From Paenibacillus pedocola (GTDB taxonomy: Bacteria; Bacillota; Bacilli; Paenibacillales; Paenibacillaceae): a stretch of 64,000 nucleotides of DNA. This document shows positions 53,029 to 61,448 of the stretch, piece by piece; position 1 is the stretch's first letter, and every line of letters begins with the position of its first letter. The stretch is from positions 3,596,001-3,660,000 of the forward strand of contig NZ_CP134223.1 of assembly GCF_031599675.1 (NCBI RefSeq), given 5' to 3'. A program made the position numbers and the translations under genes. The notes under the pieces were generated by a model. That model was not told where the DNA came from. It made no database searches and was given only the letters and a program-made list of their open reading frames with translations.

Positions 53029-55863
53029 TTATAGTCCCTTTGCTTTCAATTTAAGCTCGTTCAGCAGGCTCATAGCCTGCAGCGGAGTCATATTCATGAG
53101 GTCAGCGCCCTGCACGGCAGCGACAAGCTCCTTCACCACAGGGTTCTCCTTCACTGTAGGCGCAGCTGCGGTTTCCGCACTGCCCTTCCGGCTCTTGGGC
53201 GGCTCTTCTTCCCCGAAAATCGACAGCTGTACTACTTCCTGTCCCGGTGCAGCTTCAAAGGAAGCCAGCGAAACGGCAGACTCGGCATAAGCCGTACTGC
53301 CGGAAAGAGCTGCAGAAGCGGAGTGTGAATTCCCTGTTGGCAGAGTGTCCATTGCAGACAAAGCAGCGCTGCCCTGCGGCTGCCCGGAAGACAGCTGAAC
53401 CTCTCTTAATTCTCCTGAGGAAGTTCGGCCCTCATAACCGGCACCATAATTCAGCACTGCGCTGCCCGGAGGAGCCGCTTGCTCAATGCTTTGGAGTAAT
53501 CCGTATGCCCGGTCAATAATGCCTTCAGGCAGTCCTGCCAGCCGCGCGCAATAGATGCCGTAGCTGCTATCAGCCGCTCCAGGCACGAGCTTGCGGAGGA
53601 AGTTCACTTTGTCGCCGCTTTCCTGGACAGCCATTGAATAATTGCTAAGCCCCTGGAGACTCTCCTCCAGATGAGCCAGCTCATGAAAGTGCGTCGAGAC
53701 AAGCGCTTTGCAGGCAATCGTATCATGCACATACTCGATAACCGCCTGGGCAATCGCCATGCCCTCGCTGGTCGAGGTTCCCCGGCCCAGCTCGTCGATA
53801 ATAATCAGACTGCGCGAGGTTGCTTTCTCGGTCATGACCTGAATATCAGCCATCTCCACCATGAAGGTGCTCTGCCCGCCGATCAGGTCATCCGCTGCTC
53901 CGATCCGGGTAAAGATCCGGTCGATCAGCGGCACCTCAGCACTCGTAGCCGGTACGAAGCAGCCGATTTGTGCCAGGATACAGATAAGAGCTACCTGGCG
54001 CATATATGTGCTCTTACCGGCCATATTGGGTCCGGTAATCAGCAAAATGTTCCCTTCGTCCTTACTGAGTGTACTGCCGTTGGCAATAAAGGCTGAATCC
54101 TTCAGCACCGCTTCCACAACAGGGTGACGTCCGCCCTCCAGCCGCAGGTCATATCCGTCCGACAGCTTAGGCTTTACAAAACGATGCTCGGCGCTGACAG
54201 CTGCGAGGCATTGATAGACATCGATTTCCGCGACTTTCTCAGCCAAGGCCTGCAGGCGCGGAATTTGTGCGGCGATGCGGTCACGCAGTTCGGTGAAAAG
54301 ACTGTATTCCAGATCTGTCATCTTATCCTGTGCTTCCAGAATTAAAGCTTCCTTCTCTTTGAGTTCCGGTGTAACATAGCGCTCGGCATTAGCCAGCGTC
54401 TGCTTACGCTCATATCTCCCTTCAGGCAGCGAAGAGAGGTTGGAACGGGTGATTTCAATATAATAGCCGAAGATTTTGTTATAACCGATCTTCAGGGACT
54501 TAATGCCTGTTGCGACCCGCTCCTTCGCCTCCAGCTCAGCAATCCAGCGTTTGCCGCTCGTGCTGGCTTCACGCAGCTCATCCAGACGCTCATGGTAGCC
54601 TGTCCGGATAATCCCGCCGTCCCGCACCGACACCGGCGCATCTTCAACAATGGCCATATCAATATCGTCACGCAGCTCGGCGCACTCATCCATCGAAGCT
54701 CCGATTTCCCGCAGCGTCGCGGATCCGGAAGTCATACACATGTCCTTGAGTGCCGGAATCTGCGCCAATGACAGCTTAAGCGCGTTCATGTCGCGGCCGT
54801 TGGCACTGCCGAAGGCAATGCGTCCGACCAGCCGTTCCAGGTCATAAATCTCTTTGAGGGCTCCGCGAAGATCTTCACGTACGATAAACTGGTTATATAA
54901 ATAATCGACAGCTTCCAGCCTCCGCTCAATCGGAGCGCGCTGCAGCAGCGGCTTATCAATTCTCCGGCGCAGCAGACGGCCGCCCATTGAGGTTTCGGTG
55001 CGGTCCAGCAGCCAAAGTAGTGAGCCTTTTTTGGAGCGTTCTCGCACGGTCTCGGTCAATTCCAGATTGCGGCGGGTGAACGGATCAAGAATCATATAGT
55101 TTCCAGGTTCATAAGGTGAAATCTGGCTTAACTGACCGAGCGAACGGCGCTGGGTTTCGCTTAAATAGGAGATCAGGAGCGCCAGACACTGGCCCCGCTC
55201 CTTCTCCAGGCGCACCCATGCTGCTTCTCCGAACTGGCGGCGGGCTAATTCTTCTTCCCGTTTATCCCAAGGGGTGTACACTACAGGCTTGGCCAGCAAT
55301 GAAGCTTCACTGCGGAGCTGCTCCAGCAGCGCGGCATCCCCGATAATCTCCGCTGGTTCATAAATACCAATCTCGTCACGCAGCCACTCTGCTCCTGACA
55401 GAACTGACGTAACGTACAGCTCCCCTGTCGTCAGATCGCAGGCGGCCAGTGCCATCATTCCGTCATCTTCAGTGACACACACGAGATAATTATTGCTTTT
55501 ATCCGTAATAATCTTCCCGTCCATAACGGTCCCCGGTGTCACCACACGGACGATATCGCGCCGCACCATACCTTTGGTTACGGCCGGATCATCCAGCTGC
55601 TCGCAGATCGCGACTTTGTAGCCTTTTTCAATCAGACGCTGTATGTAACCTTCGGCGGCATGATAGGGCACTCCGCACATCGGAATCTTCTCATCACCGC
55701 CGCCCTCCCGGCCGGTTAATGTTATCTCAAGCTCCTTCGAGGCAAGAAGCGCATCATCAAAGAACATTTCATAGAAATCGCCCAGCCGAAAAAAAAGGAA
55801 TGCGTCCTGCGCCCCTTCCTTTACCTTTAAATATTGCTCGATCATCGGCGTATATTTTGCCAT
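53029..55863 (-). CDS. mutS: DNA mismatch recognition protein MutS
   Basis: Binds mismatches with the Phe-x-Glu loop near the N-terminus (RLGDFYEMFF) and uses an ABC-type ATPase: Walker A GPNMAGKSTYMRQ near residue 608, DELGRGTSTSEG and the STHFHEL switch. The start is the ATG at 55863 after TGGAGG (944 residues). Between the ATPase and the C-terminal dimer helix there is a long insert (about 800-890) rich in Ser, Ala and Gly, larger than in the B. subtilis protein. Confidence 0.97.
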   Translation of the reverse strand: MAKYTPMIEQYLKVKEGAQDAFLFFRLGDFYEMFFDDALLASKELEITLTGREGGGDEKIPMCGVPYHAAEGYIQRLIEKGYKVAICEQLDDPAVTKGMVRRDIVRVVTPGTVMDGKIITDKSNNYLVCVTEDDGMMALAACDLTTGELYVTSVLSGAEWLRDEIGIYEPAEIIGDAALLEQLRSEASLLAKPVVYTPWDKREEELARRQFGEAAWVRLEKERGQCLALLISYLSETQRRSLGQLSQISPYEPGNYMILDPFTRRNLELTETVRERSKKGSLLWLLDRTETSMGGRLLRRRIDKPLLQRAPIERRLEAVDYLYNQFIVREDLRGALKEIYDLERLVGRIAFGSANGRDMNALKLSLAQIPALKDMCMTSGSATLREIGASMDECAELRDDIDMAIVEDAPVSVRDGGIIRTGYHERLDELREASTSGKRWIAELEAKERVATGIKSLKIGYNKIFGYYIEITRSNLSSLPEGRYERKQTLANAERYVTPELKEKEALILEAQDKMTDLEYSLFTELRDRIAAQIPRLQALAEKVAEIDVYQCLAAVSAEHRFVKPKLSDGYDLRLEGGRHPVVEAVLKDSAFIANGSTLSKDEGNILLITGPNMAGKSTYMRQVALICILAQIGCFVPATSAEVPLIDRIFTRIGAADDLIGGQSTFMVEMADIQVMTEKATSRSLIIIDELGRGTSTSEGMAIAQAVIEYVHDTIACKALVSTHFHELAHLEESLQGLSNYSMAVQESGDKVNFLRKLVPGAADSSYGIYCARLAGLPEGIIDRAYGLLQSIEQAAPPGSAVLNYGAGYEGRTSSGELREVQLSSGQPQGSAALSAMDTLPTGNSHSASAALSGSTAYAESAVSLASFEAAPGQEVVQLSIFGEEEPPKSRKGSAETAAAPTVKENPVVKELVAAVQGADLMNMTPLQAMSLLNELKLKAKGL

Positions 55864-55897
55864 TGTTAACCTCCATGCAAATTCTTCTGTATTCTCT

Positions 55898-55906
55898 ATT
55901 ATACCA
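55898..55906 (-). promoter_or_regulatory. Extended -10 promoter of mutS
   Basis: TGGTATAAT on the minus strand, about 35 bases before the mutS start, with no strong -35. Confidence 0.55.
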
Positions 55907-55979
55907 GAAACTCGCATAGCAAAGTTACTCTGCCAAATCATTAACCATTATTACCAGTAGTCCGGTGTGCAAAAGACGC

Positions 55980-56009
55980 CAGACAAATGACCAGTCCATA
56001 CAATATAAT
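55980..56009 (+). promoter_or_regulatory. Promoter of the GNAT gene
   Basis: CAGACA (55980-55985), 18-bp spacer, TATAAT (56004-56009). Confidence 0.5.
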
Positions 56010-56062
56010 GTAAGATTATGGGCAGACAACAATTTCTAACGCAGACAAGGAGCGGATTTGGG

Positions 56063-56872
56063 ATGATACGAAAATTACATGAAGCTGACCGGACACGGCT
56101 GATGGAGCTCGTTGGCCGCAATCCGGCAATCAACCTGTATATTATCGGGGACGTGGAGAATTTCGGCTTTGATCAGGAGTTTTTGGAGCTGTGGGGTGAA
56201 TGTGATTCTGAGGATGGTCCGCTAAAAGCGATACTGGTCCGTTACTATAACAGTTATCTGCCTTATGGCGAAGGCCCGTTTGACGTTGACGGTTTTGCCG
56301 GGCTGGTGCGCATGAATAAAGAGGCTGAAATGATTTCCGGCGCTACAGATGTTGTGCAGGCTTTTAGAGGACGAATGAATATCCGGGATGAAAAGCAAAT
56401 GTACTTCGCGGAGCTGAAGGAATTGGGAGAAGTAACCCGCCCCGCTGCAGCCGCTTCAATTGACATCCAAAAGGCGACGGTACAACATGTCGATGCCATC
56501 TGTACGCTGACAGATCAGATTGAGGAATTTCTCAGCAGACCTGAAGATTCGCGGAAAAGTCTGCACAAAACGCTGGAAAGCGGTACGGGCCGAACCTATT
56601 TCGTGGAGCAGGACGGGAAGATTATTGCCTCAGCATCCACCTCTGCAGAGAATTCCATGTCGGCGATGATCGTTGCAGTGGCTACTCATCCGGACTACAG
56701 GAATCAAGGGCTCGCGTCCCACTTAATGGCTAAGCTGTGCGCTGATATGCTGGCAGAAGGCAAATCCCTGTGCCTTTTCTACAACAATCCTCAAGCCGGC
56801 CTGATCTACAAAAGGCTTGGCTTCCGCGACATCGGCTCATGGACGATGATGTATTTAAATCAGGCGTTTTAA
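56063..56872 (+). CDS. GNAT family N-acetyltransferase
   Basis: A 269-residue protein with a degenerate N-terminal half and a C-terminal GNAT domain (about 130-269). The acetyl-CoA motif is VAVATHPDYRNQGLASHLMAKL and the final strand LCLFYNNPQAGLIYKRLGFRDIG. The N-terminal part (NPAINLYIIGDVENFGF) is found in two-domain GNATs of Firmicutes. The ATG at 56063 is used; the frame extends 15 codons upstream. The substrate is unknown. It is divergent from mutS. Confidence 0.85.
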   Translation: MIRKLHEADRTRLMELVGRNPAINLYIIGDVENFGFDQEFLELWGECDSEDGPLKAILVRYYNSYLPYGEGPFDVDGFAGLVRMNKEAEMISGATDVVQAFRGRMNIRDEKQMYFAELKELGEVTRPAAAASIDIQKATVQHVDAICTLTDQIEEFLSRPEDSRKSLHKTLESGTGRTYFVEQDGKIIASASTSAENSMSAMIVAVATHPDYRNQGLASHLMAKLCADMLAEGKSLCLFYNNPQAGLIYKRLGFRDIGSWTMMYLNQAF

Positions 56873-56919
56873 TTTGTTTATAACATGAACTAATGAACCG
56901 GGTAAAAGCGGCTGAGGAG

Positions 56920-57211
56920 ATTAAAGGGATATGTACCTTTGATTTTGTGCCGGCGGGCTTTGAGAGCAAATCAAAGGGATAAATACCTTTGATTTATGTG
57001 CCGGCGGGCTTTGTGAGCAAATCAAAGGGATAAATACCTTTGATTTCGGCGCCGGCGTGCTTTGTGAGCAAATCAAAGGGATAAATACCTTTGATTTCGG
57101 CGATGGCGCGCTTCGTGAGCAAATCAGAGGGATAAATACCTTTGATTTCGGCGATGGCGTGCTTTGTGAGCAAATCAGAGGGATAAATACCATTGATTTC
57201 GGCGCCGGCGG
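56920..57211. repeat. Six-unit 51-bp tandem array of inverted repeats
   Basis: Units begin near 56923, 56973, 57024, 57075, 57126 and 57177, almost exactly 51 bp apart. Each holds AAATCAAAGG-N8-CCTTTGATTT (10-bp inverted repeat, one base changed in units 5-6) and a GC-rich half with CGGCGCCGGCG or CGGCGATGGCG. End units are less regular. It lies in the convergent gap between the GNAT and amidoligase genes. Because 51 is divisible by three, minus-strand frames stay open, but no ribosome site exists. Confidence 0.9.
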
Positions 57212-57223
57212 GATACATTTCAT

Positions 57224-58645
57224 TTAGTCTGTATAGGTTTCTTTGCTCTGCCACAACATGCGGATATCGCGCGACTCATCCCATGTCCGTTCTGCTGCGA
57301 TGTAGTGCAGCAGCGGTTCAATATACCGGGCGGCCTGCGAATAGCCGCTTAGGGACCTTAGCTGCGCCTGCAGCGGGATAAATGCTGCGCGCAGCGGGGT
57401 TTTATTGCCGCTGTAATAAGCGGCATGCAGATCCTCCCGGTCGAGCGGGCGCAGCGTAAGGTCTTCGTAGCGGCTCACAATCAGGTGAGCAAGGAAGACC
57501 GCGCCTTTGGCGATGACCGGGGACACCAGGAAGCTCGGCAGGGTCCGGTATTCAAAGCCGCCATGCGGCTGAATCCGGAAATCGCCGAGCACGCCGTAAC
57601 GCGGACGCCGCGCAGTCGCCCTGGCGTCCTCGAGCAGCATCAGCGGCAGCGCGAGGTAGTTGTCGAGCGCACGCAGCAGCGGCGCCGTCAGCGTCACGCC
57701 GCTGAAGTGCAGATGGCCGCCGAGGGCCCAGCCTCTCAGCGGCATCCCTCCCGCACGCCAGCTTAGCGAGCGGTCGGCGACGAGCCGGTCCGCTGCACGG
57801 GCGGCGGACATCAGCTGCGCCAGCAGCGCACGCGGTTCCCCGTGCGGCGCAGGGCGCAGCTCGGCGACCGGGAACAGGCCCTGCGTTCCCGGGGGCCCGG
57901 CGTCGCAGCCCGCGACGCCATCCAGGGGCAGGAACCGCGACGCGGGCACGACGCGGCCGGAGCTTCCCCGGAGCAGGAGGAACTCCGGGTCCATGCCCAT
58001 CAGCAGACCGGGGCGGCCTTGCTGCTCCCGGGCCAGTGCCAAGGCCAGCGCCTGGAAAGCGGCCTGGAATGGGGCCGGCAGCGGCTGGCCGGGTGTGTGA
58101 AGCAGCGGAATAACATCCTCCACTGCGTAATGCCGGTCGCCCATAGCGGTTAACCACACCTCTCCACTATCCAGCCCCAAACTGTAAAGCGCACGGATCG
58201 CAGTGCCCCGCAGCAATCCGGCTGTTCCACGCCGCATGACCGGAAGACTGCTACCCTCCTGCACGCCTTCCCATGCGCCAAAGCCGTTTCCTGCATTCCC
58301 AAGCCCGTCACCGGCTGTAAATCCCGCATTGCCTGTCTCCCTCTCTACAGCGGTTCGACGACCTCTGCTATGCCGTTCCTTCCTCATAGCCTGTCCTGTA
58401 CCAAGTGCCTGGAGCCGGATGACCTCCAGATTGAACACACTAACCCGGTAACGTTGTTTATGAGTAATGCTCTCAGGCTCTGAACCATATGTATTTACTG
58501 ACTTTTTATTAGAGTTGCCAGCCTCCGCTTGCCGCGGCTTTGCCCGGCCCGCAGGAATCATAGCCGCATGGAGCCCGCATCGCAGCAGTCTGGCTTCCCG
58601 CTGACCCGGCGTTAACCCGACGAACACGTTAAGACCTTCATTCAT
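57224..58645 (-). CDS. Putative amidoligase domain protein (COOH-NH2 ligase type 2)
   Basis: A 473-residue protein. The core (about 220-460) has ATP-grasp-like amidoligase features: GLLMGMDPEFLLLRG, VAELRPAPHGEPRALL, GWALGGHLHFSG and YGVLGDFRIQPHGGFEYRTLPSFLVSP, fitting PF14395. Such enzymes are predicted to join a carboxyl to an amine in peptides or cell-wall material. The N-terminal 200 residues are variable. The start at 58645 follows AAGGAG at seven bases. Positions 57600-58100 are clearly more GC-rich than neighbours. Tandem arrays flank both ends. Confidence 0.8.
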   Translation of the reverse strand: MNEGLNVFVGLTPGQREARLLRCGLHAAMIPAGRAKPRQAEAGNSNKKSVNTYGSEPESITHKQRYRVSVFNLEVIRLQALGTGQAMRKERHSRGRRTAVERETGNAGFTAGDGLGNAGNGFGAWEGVQEGSSLPVMRRGTAGLLRGTAIRALYSLGLDSGEVWLTAMGDRHYAVEDVIPLLHTPGQPLPAPFQAAFQALALALAREQQGRPGLLMGMDPEFLLLRGSSGRVVPASRFLPLDGVAGCDAGPPGTQGLFPVAELRPAPHGEPRALLAQLMSAARAADRLVADRSLSWRAGGMPLRGWALGGHLHFSGVTLTAPLLRALDNYLALPLMLLEDARATARRPRYGVLGDFRIQPHGGFEYRTLPSFLVSPVIAKGAVFLAHLIVSRYEDLTLRPLDREDLHAAYYSGNKTPLRAAFIPLQAQLRSLSGYSQAARYIEPLLHYIAAERTWDESRDIRMLWQSKETYTD

Positions 58646-58651
58646 CGCCCT

Positions 58652-58912
58652 ACTCCTTCCCGCCATCGCTCCATTCACTCATCCTCTGACTACTTCCCAC
58701 CATCGCTACATTCACTCATCCTCTTACTCCTTCCCCCCATCGCTCCATTCACTCATCCTCTTACTCCTTCCCGCCATTGCTCCAATCACTCATCACCTAA
58801 CTCCTTCCCACCTTCGATCCATTCACTCATCACCTTACTCCTCCCCGCCATTGCCCCATTCATCCCCCTATGACTCCTTCCCTCCGCACCACCCTTCATT
58901 CACCCAACTCTT
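58652..58912 (-). repeat. 37-bp tandem array of Shine-Dalgarno plus micro-ORF units
   Basis: Five 37-bp units (58652-58836), one 36-bp unit (58837-58872) and a degenerate seventh. Read on the minus strand, units 1-5 contain ATGAGTGA followed by GGGAAGGAGT (unit 2 has AAGTAGT); unit 6 differs and reads ATGAATGG with GGGGAGGAGT. In units 1, 3 and 4 this reads as a ten-codon frame such as MSEWSDGGKE, stop; unit 2 is MSECSDGGK, stop. The AAGGAG that ends one frame is the ribosome site for the next, and the last unit supplies the site of the amidoligase gene. Confidence 0.85.
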
Positions 58913-59039
58913 ACCCCATAGCTTCCTCATACTTCCCAGTCCTTTTCGCCGTAATCCAATGGCCACCGCCCTTTGCCAGCCTCAAGGTAATCATCAAGGC
59001 GTATCCACCTGACCTCTTACCTTCCGGTATTTCCTGCAC
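58911..59039 (-). CDS. Possible 42-residue ORF upstream of the array
   Basis: An open frame starting at GTG (59039) reads as plausible protein (QEIPEGKRSGGYALMITL, then GGGHWITAKRTGKYEEAMG) but no Shine-Dalgarno precedes the GTG or the internal ATG. It lies between the cotE terminator and the repeat array. It may be a remnant. Confidence 0.2.
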   Translation of the reverse strand: MQEIPEGKRSGGYALMITLRLAKGGGHWITAKRTGKYEEAMG

Positions 59040-59049
59040 AAAAATAAAA

Positions 59050-59074
59050 TTAAAAAAGGAGGGCATTCGCCCTC
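59050..59074 (-). terminator. Terminator of cotE
   Basis: GAGGGC/GCCCTC stem (59059-59064 with 59069-59074), 4-base loop, six T on the minus strand. Confidence 0.85.
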
Positions 59075-59147
59075 TTCGCCGCCGCCCTCTTTACATATAA
59101 TGGACCATAACCCATCAGTATTCAGCCGGCGGCGGCGCCTTCCCTTC

Positions 59148-59705
59148 TTACAGCTCATCATCCAGGGCGTCAGGGTCCAGATCATCATAATCGAAGCTTT
59201 CACCATCGAAATCATAATCCTTGTCTTCCAGATCGTCGGCCTGATCACTAACATACACACGGACCTTGGTCTCAGCCACCAGTTCCGCCTCAAATTCCCG
59301 TTCCACACGGAGCGTAACACTGCCGCCGCCTGGAGATACTCCCGCTTCCACACAGTTTGGTTCCTGCGTTGCCTCCGCAGAGACCTCAACCGTGGAAGCG
59401 CGGTGTCTCGGATCCAGGTATGACAGCGGAATAAGCTCCACGTAGGAAACCGTTTCTTTGGCTACCTCGGTTTGCTTGTTTTTGTCATACGAGTACCAGA
59501 TGTTTACATCGTAAGTACCAATTACTTCGATTCCGTTCCCGGCGGCAACCGCTTCGTACTGGTGGTTAATGATCCAAGCCCCCAGAATACTAGTCGGATG
59601 ATGTGGCGGAGTCACGGTATGGGTTGCGGTAGAGAACTTACGACCTTTGCCGCAAATTGCCTTCGTAATGATCTCCCTTGTTTGACGTTTATGGCTTAAT
59701 GACAT
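59148..59705 (-). CDS. cotE: Outer spore coat morphogenetic protein CotE
   Basis: Scaffold that recruits outer coat proteins to the developing spore. The N-terminal part REIITKAICGKGRKFS and HTVTPPHHPTSILGAWIINH are characteristic, as is VIGTYDVNIWYSYDKNKQTEVAKETVSY. The C-terminal 30 residues are highly acidic (DDLEDKDYDFDGESFDYDDL), as in B. subtilis. The ATG at 59705 follows GGAGGAGG. The gene precedes mutS as in B. subtilis, though separated by the amidoligase locus. Confidence 0.95.
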   Translation of the reverse strand: MSLSHKRQTREIITKAICGKGRKFSTATHTVTPPHHPTSILGAWIINHQYEAVAAGNGIEVIGTYDVNIWYSYDKNKQTEVAKETVSYVELIPLSYLDPRHRASTVEVSAEATQEPNCVEAGVSPGGGSVTLRVEREFEAELVAETKVRVYVSDQADDLEDKDYDFDGESFDYDDLDPDALDDEL

Positions 59706-59739
59706 CTTTGAACCTCCTCCATACAATCATTCACTATCA

Positions 59740-59747
59740 AGTGTATG
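59740..59747 (-). promoter_or_regulatory. Possible sigma-E -10 element of cotE
   Basis: CATACACT on the minus strand matches the sigma-E -10 pattern (CATACAmT) about 35 bases before the start. The -35 is not clear. Confidence 0.35.
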
Positions 59748-60130
59748 CACGTTCTGGGCATTTGTTGATTGTTAGAGTAGAAATAAATTTGGGTAAGCCC
59801 TCCATCCGCCCCGTTATAAGATTCATAGTTCATTTTATTGCTGAAATCACGCAGTTATGATACATAGCTTAAATGGTTTTACCAAGAAGAAACCGCCTTG
59901 CAGTCCATTTTGAAATGGAGCCCGTTTCTGGCAGAAATATAAAAGTTGAACTTCAGATTTACATAATCGGTATCGTGCATTGTCTGCGGGGAATGTTTGG
60001 ACTTGCGGAGGCTGATAGGTTGGGACTGCATGAATATAACCCCTCTGCTGCTTTTGCCTATAAATAGTTCTTTAGTTCAGCTTATATTGAGGGTAAATGT
60101 ATTACGTATCACTTATAAATCCATATTTAT
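59748..60130. other. Gene-free stretch upstream of cotE
   Basis: No credible gene. A hairpin near 59886-59932 has arms AGAAAC/GTTTCT and TCCATTT/AAATGGA but no T-run. A plus-strand frame (59873-60067) has no ribosome site and was not called. Confidence 0.5.
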
Positions 60131-60182
60131 ACAAAAAAACATCAGCACCCCCATTCCAGAGAGCGCTGATGTCTATTTAATT
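60131..60182 (-). terminator. Terminator of the HD-GYP gene
   Basis: ACATCAGC/GCTGATGT stem (60139-60146 with 60175-60182) followed by seven T on the minus strand. Confidence 0.85.
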
Positions 60183-60205
60183 TTCAATTATGCTGCCTCA
60201 AAGTA

Positions 60206-61240
60206 TTACTGCGGGATGACCCGAACAATCCCCAGATCCCGGTGTCTGCTCAGATCAATGAAATCCTCCTCAATGTTAACGAGCGGACGCAGCGGGTCAT
60301 GGGCGAGAATCAGGATGATTTTACCGACACGGCCGTCTGTCAGCTCTACATCATTCCCTAACATGGATTGCATCAGCTTATTAATAAAGACACTGCAAAT
60401 ATACGGGTCAAGCTTACCGAATGCATTATCCTCCATCTGCCTCAAAACCTCATATAACGGCGCTGCAGGACGGTAGAACCGTTCGGAGGTCATGGCATGG
60501 AAAATATCAGTTACCGCAACAATTTTGCTAAAATCGGTAATCCGGTGTCCAAGTACGCCGAAGGGATAGCCGCTGCCATCCATCCGTTCATGATGCTGCA
60601 GGGCCACAAGTGCCTGTTGATGGTTCGTACCTACGGTATCTCTGATCAGTTCATATCCGTACGTAGTGTGCTTCCGCATCAGTGCCATTTCTTCCTCATC
60701 CAGCGGTCCGGCTTTAGTCAGTATTTCCGATGGAATCATAATCTTCCCGATGTCATGCAAGGTTGCCGCGATGGTCAGCATACCCAGCTCTTCCGGCTTA
60801 AGCTTAAGCCATTTGCCGAGGAGTGTAGACAGAATCCCGACAGCAACATTATGTCTATATGTATAATCGTCTTTCGGCTGCAATGCAGCCAGTATTCCAA
60901 AGAAATCGTTCTTCTCGCTGACCTGCTGGATAAAAGGAATAACTTCATTTCTGAGCTCAATCATCGGTAGACGTTTGCTTTTGTTATAGCGCAGCTGTTC
61001 AAAAATACTCTCCATTGCAGCAGTACAATCATCGACAGCAATCTGGTAAAAGGTCGCACTATCAACCTGAACGACATCCTGAGGCTGAAGCATAATCCTA
61101 TGCTGGCTGATCAGACGGATATGGTCACCTGTTAATAGTGTCTTCGCGGGCAGAACAAATACACCCTTATGATTAAAAAGATTGTCTACAAGCTGCTTGC
61201 CGAGATATTGTTCATTATTGATGTTGTTTATTGTTCTCAC
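60206..61240 (-). CDS. HD-GYP domain phosphodiesterase
   Basis: Predicted to hydrolyse cyclic-di-GMP, lowering this second messenger. The HD motif is LHDIGKIMIPSEIL, and the GYP part is HHERMDGSGYPFG; the following FSKIVAVTDIFHAMTSER segment is conserved. The N-terminal 120 residues form the usual helper domain. No receiver or sensor domain is present. The only in-frame start is GTG at 61240, which overlaps an AGGTGAG purine tract, leaving its ribosome site unclear. It has its own terminator. The 208 bp upstream hold no clear promoter. Confidence 0.9.
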   Translation of the reverse strand: MRTINNINNEQYLGKQLVDNLFNHKGVFVLPAKTLLTGDHIRLISQHRIMLQPQDVVQVDSATFYQIAVDDCTAAMESIFEQLRYNKSKRLPMIELRNEVIPFIQQVSEKNDFFGILAALQPKDDYTYRHNVAVGILSTLLGKWLKLKPEELGMLTIAATLHDIGKIMIPSEILTKAGPLDEEEMALMRKHTTYGYELIRDTVGTNHQQALVALQHHERMDGSGYPFGVLGHRITDFSKIVAVTDIFHAMTSERFYRPAAPLYEVLRQMEDNAFGKLDPYICSVFINKLMQSMLGNDVELTDGRVGKIILILAHDPLRPLVNIEEDFIDLSRHRDLGIVRVIPQ

Positions 61241-61448
61241 CTGCCAGAGCAGAAATTCACGTGAGCGAACGATCTGCAGAATTGAACTTCTTCAGCCCTA
61301 TTGCTTCTAATAACAATAACAGTAATCGACTTAATAGAACAAAAACTGAACGGGGGACGATCCAAACTCACTTTTTGTTGCTATATATCTTATCGTTATT
61401 TTACACAGTAATGTGAATACCTGTCTTTGAATTCCTACTATGTATGTA

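Noticed and set aside
56921..57254. Two minus-strand frames of 100 and 86 codons with 17-residue repeats
   Set aside because: They are open only because the 51-bp DNA repeat is a multiple of three; two frames are open at once and neither has a ribosome site.
57552..58157. 201-codon minus-strand frame within the amidoligase gene
   Set aside because: High GC content removes stop codons; the amidoligase motifs are in the other frame.
56920..58912. CRISPR array
   Set aside because: Both arrays are true tandem repeats without unique spacers, and there are no cas genes.
59873..60067. 64-codon plus-strand frame upstream of cotE
   Set aside because: No ribosome site, no family resemblance, and a hairpin lies across its start.
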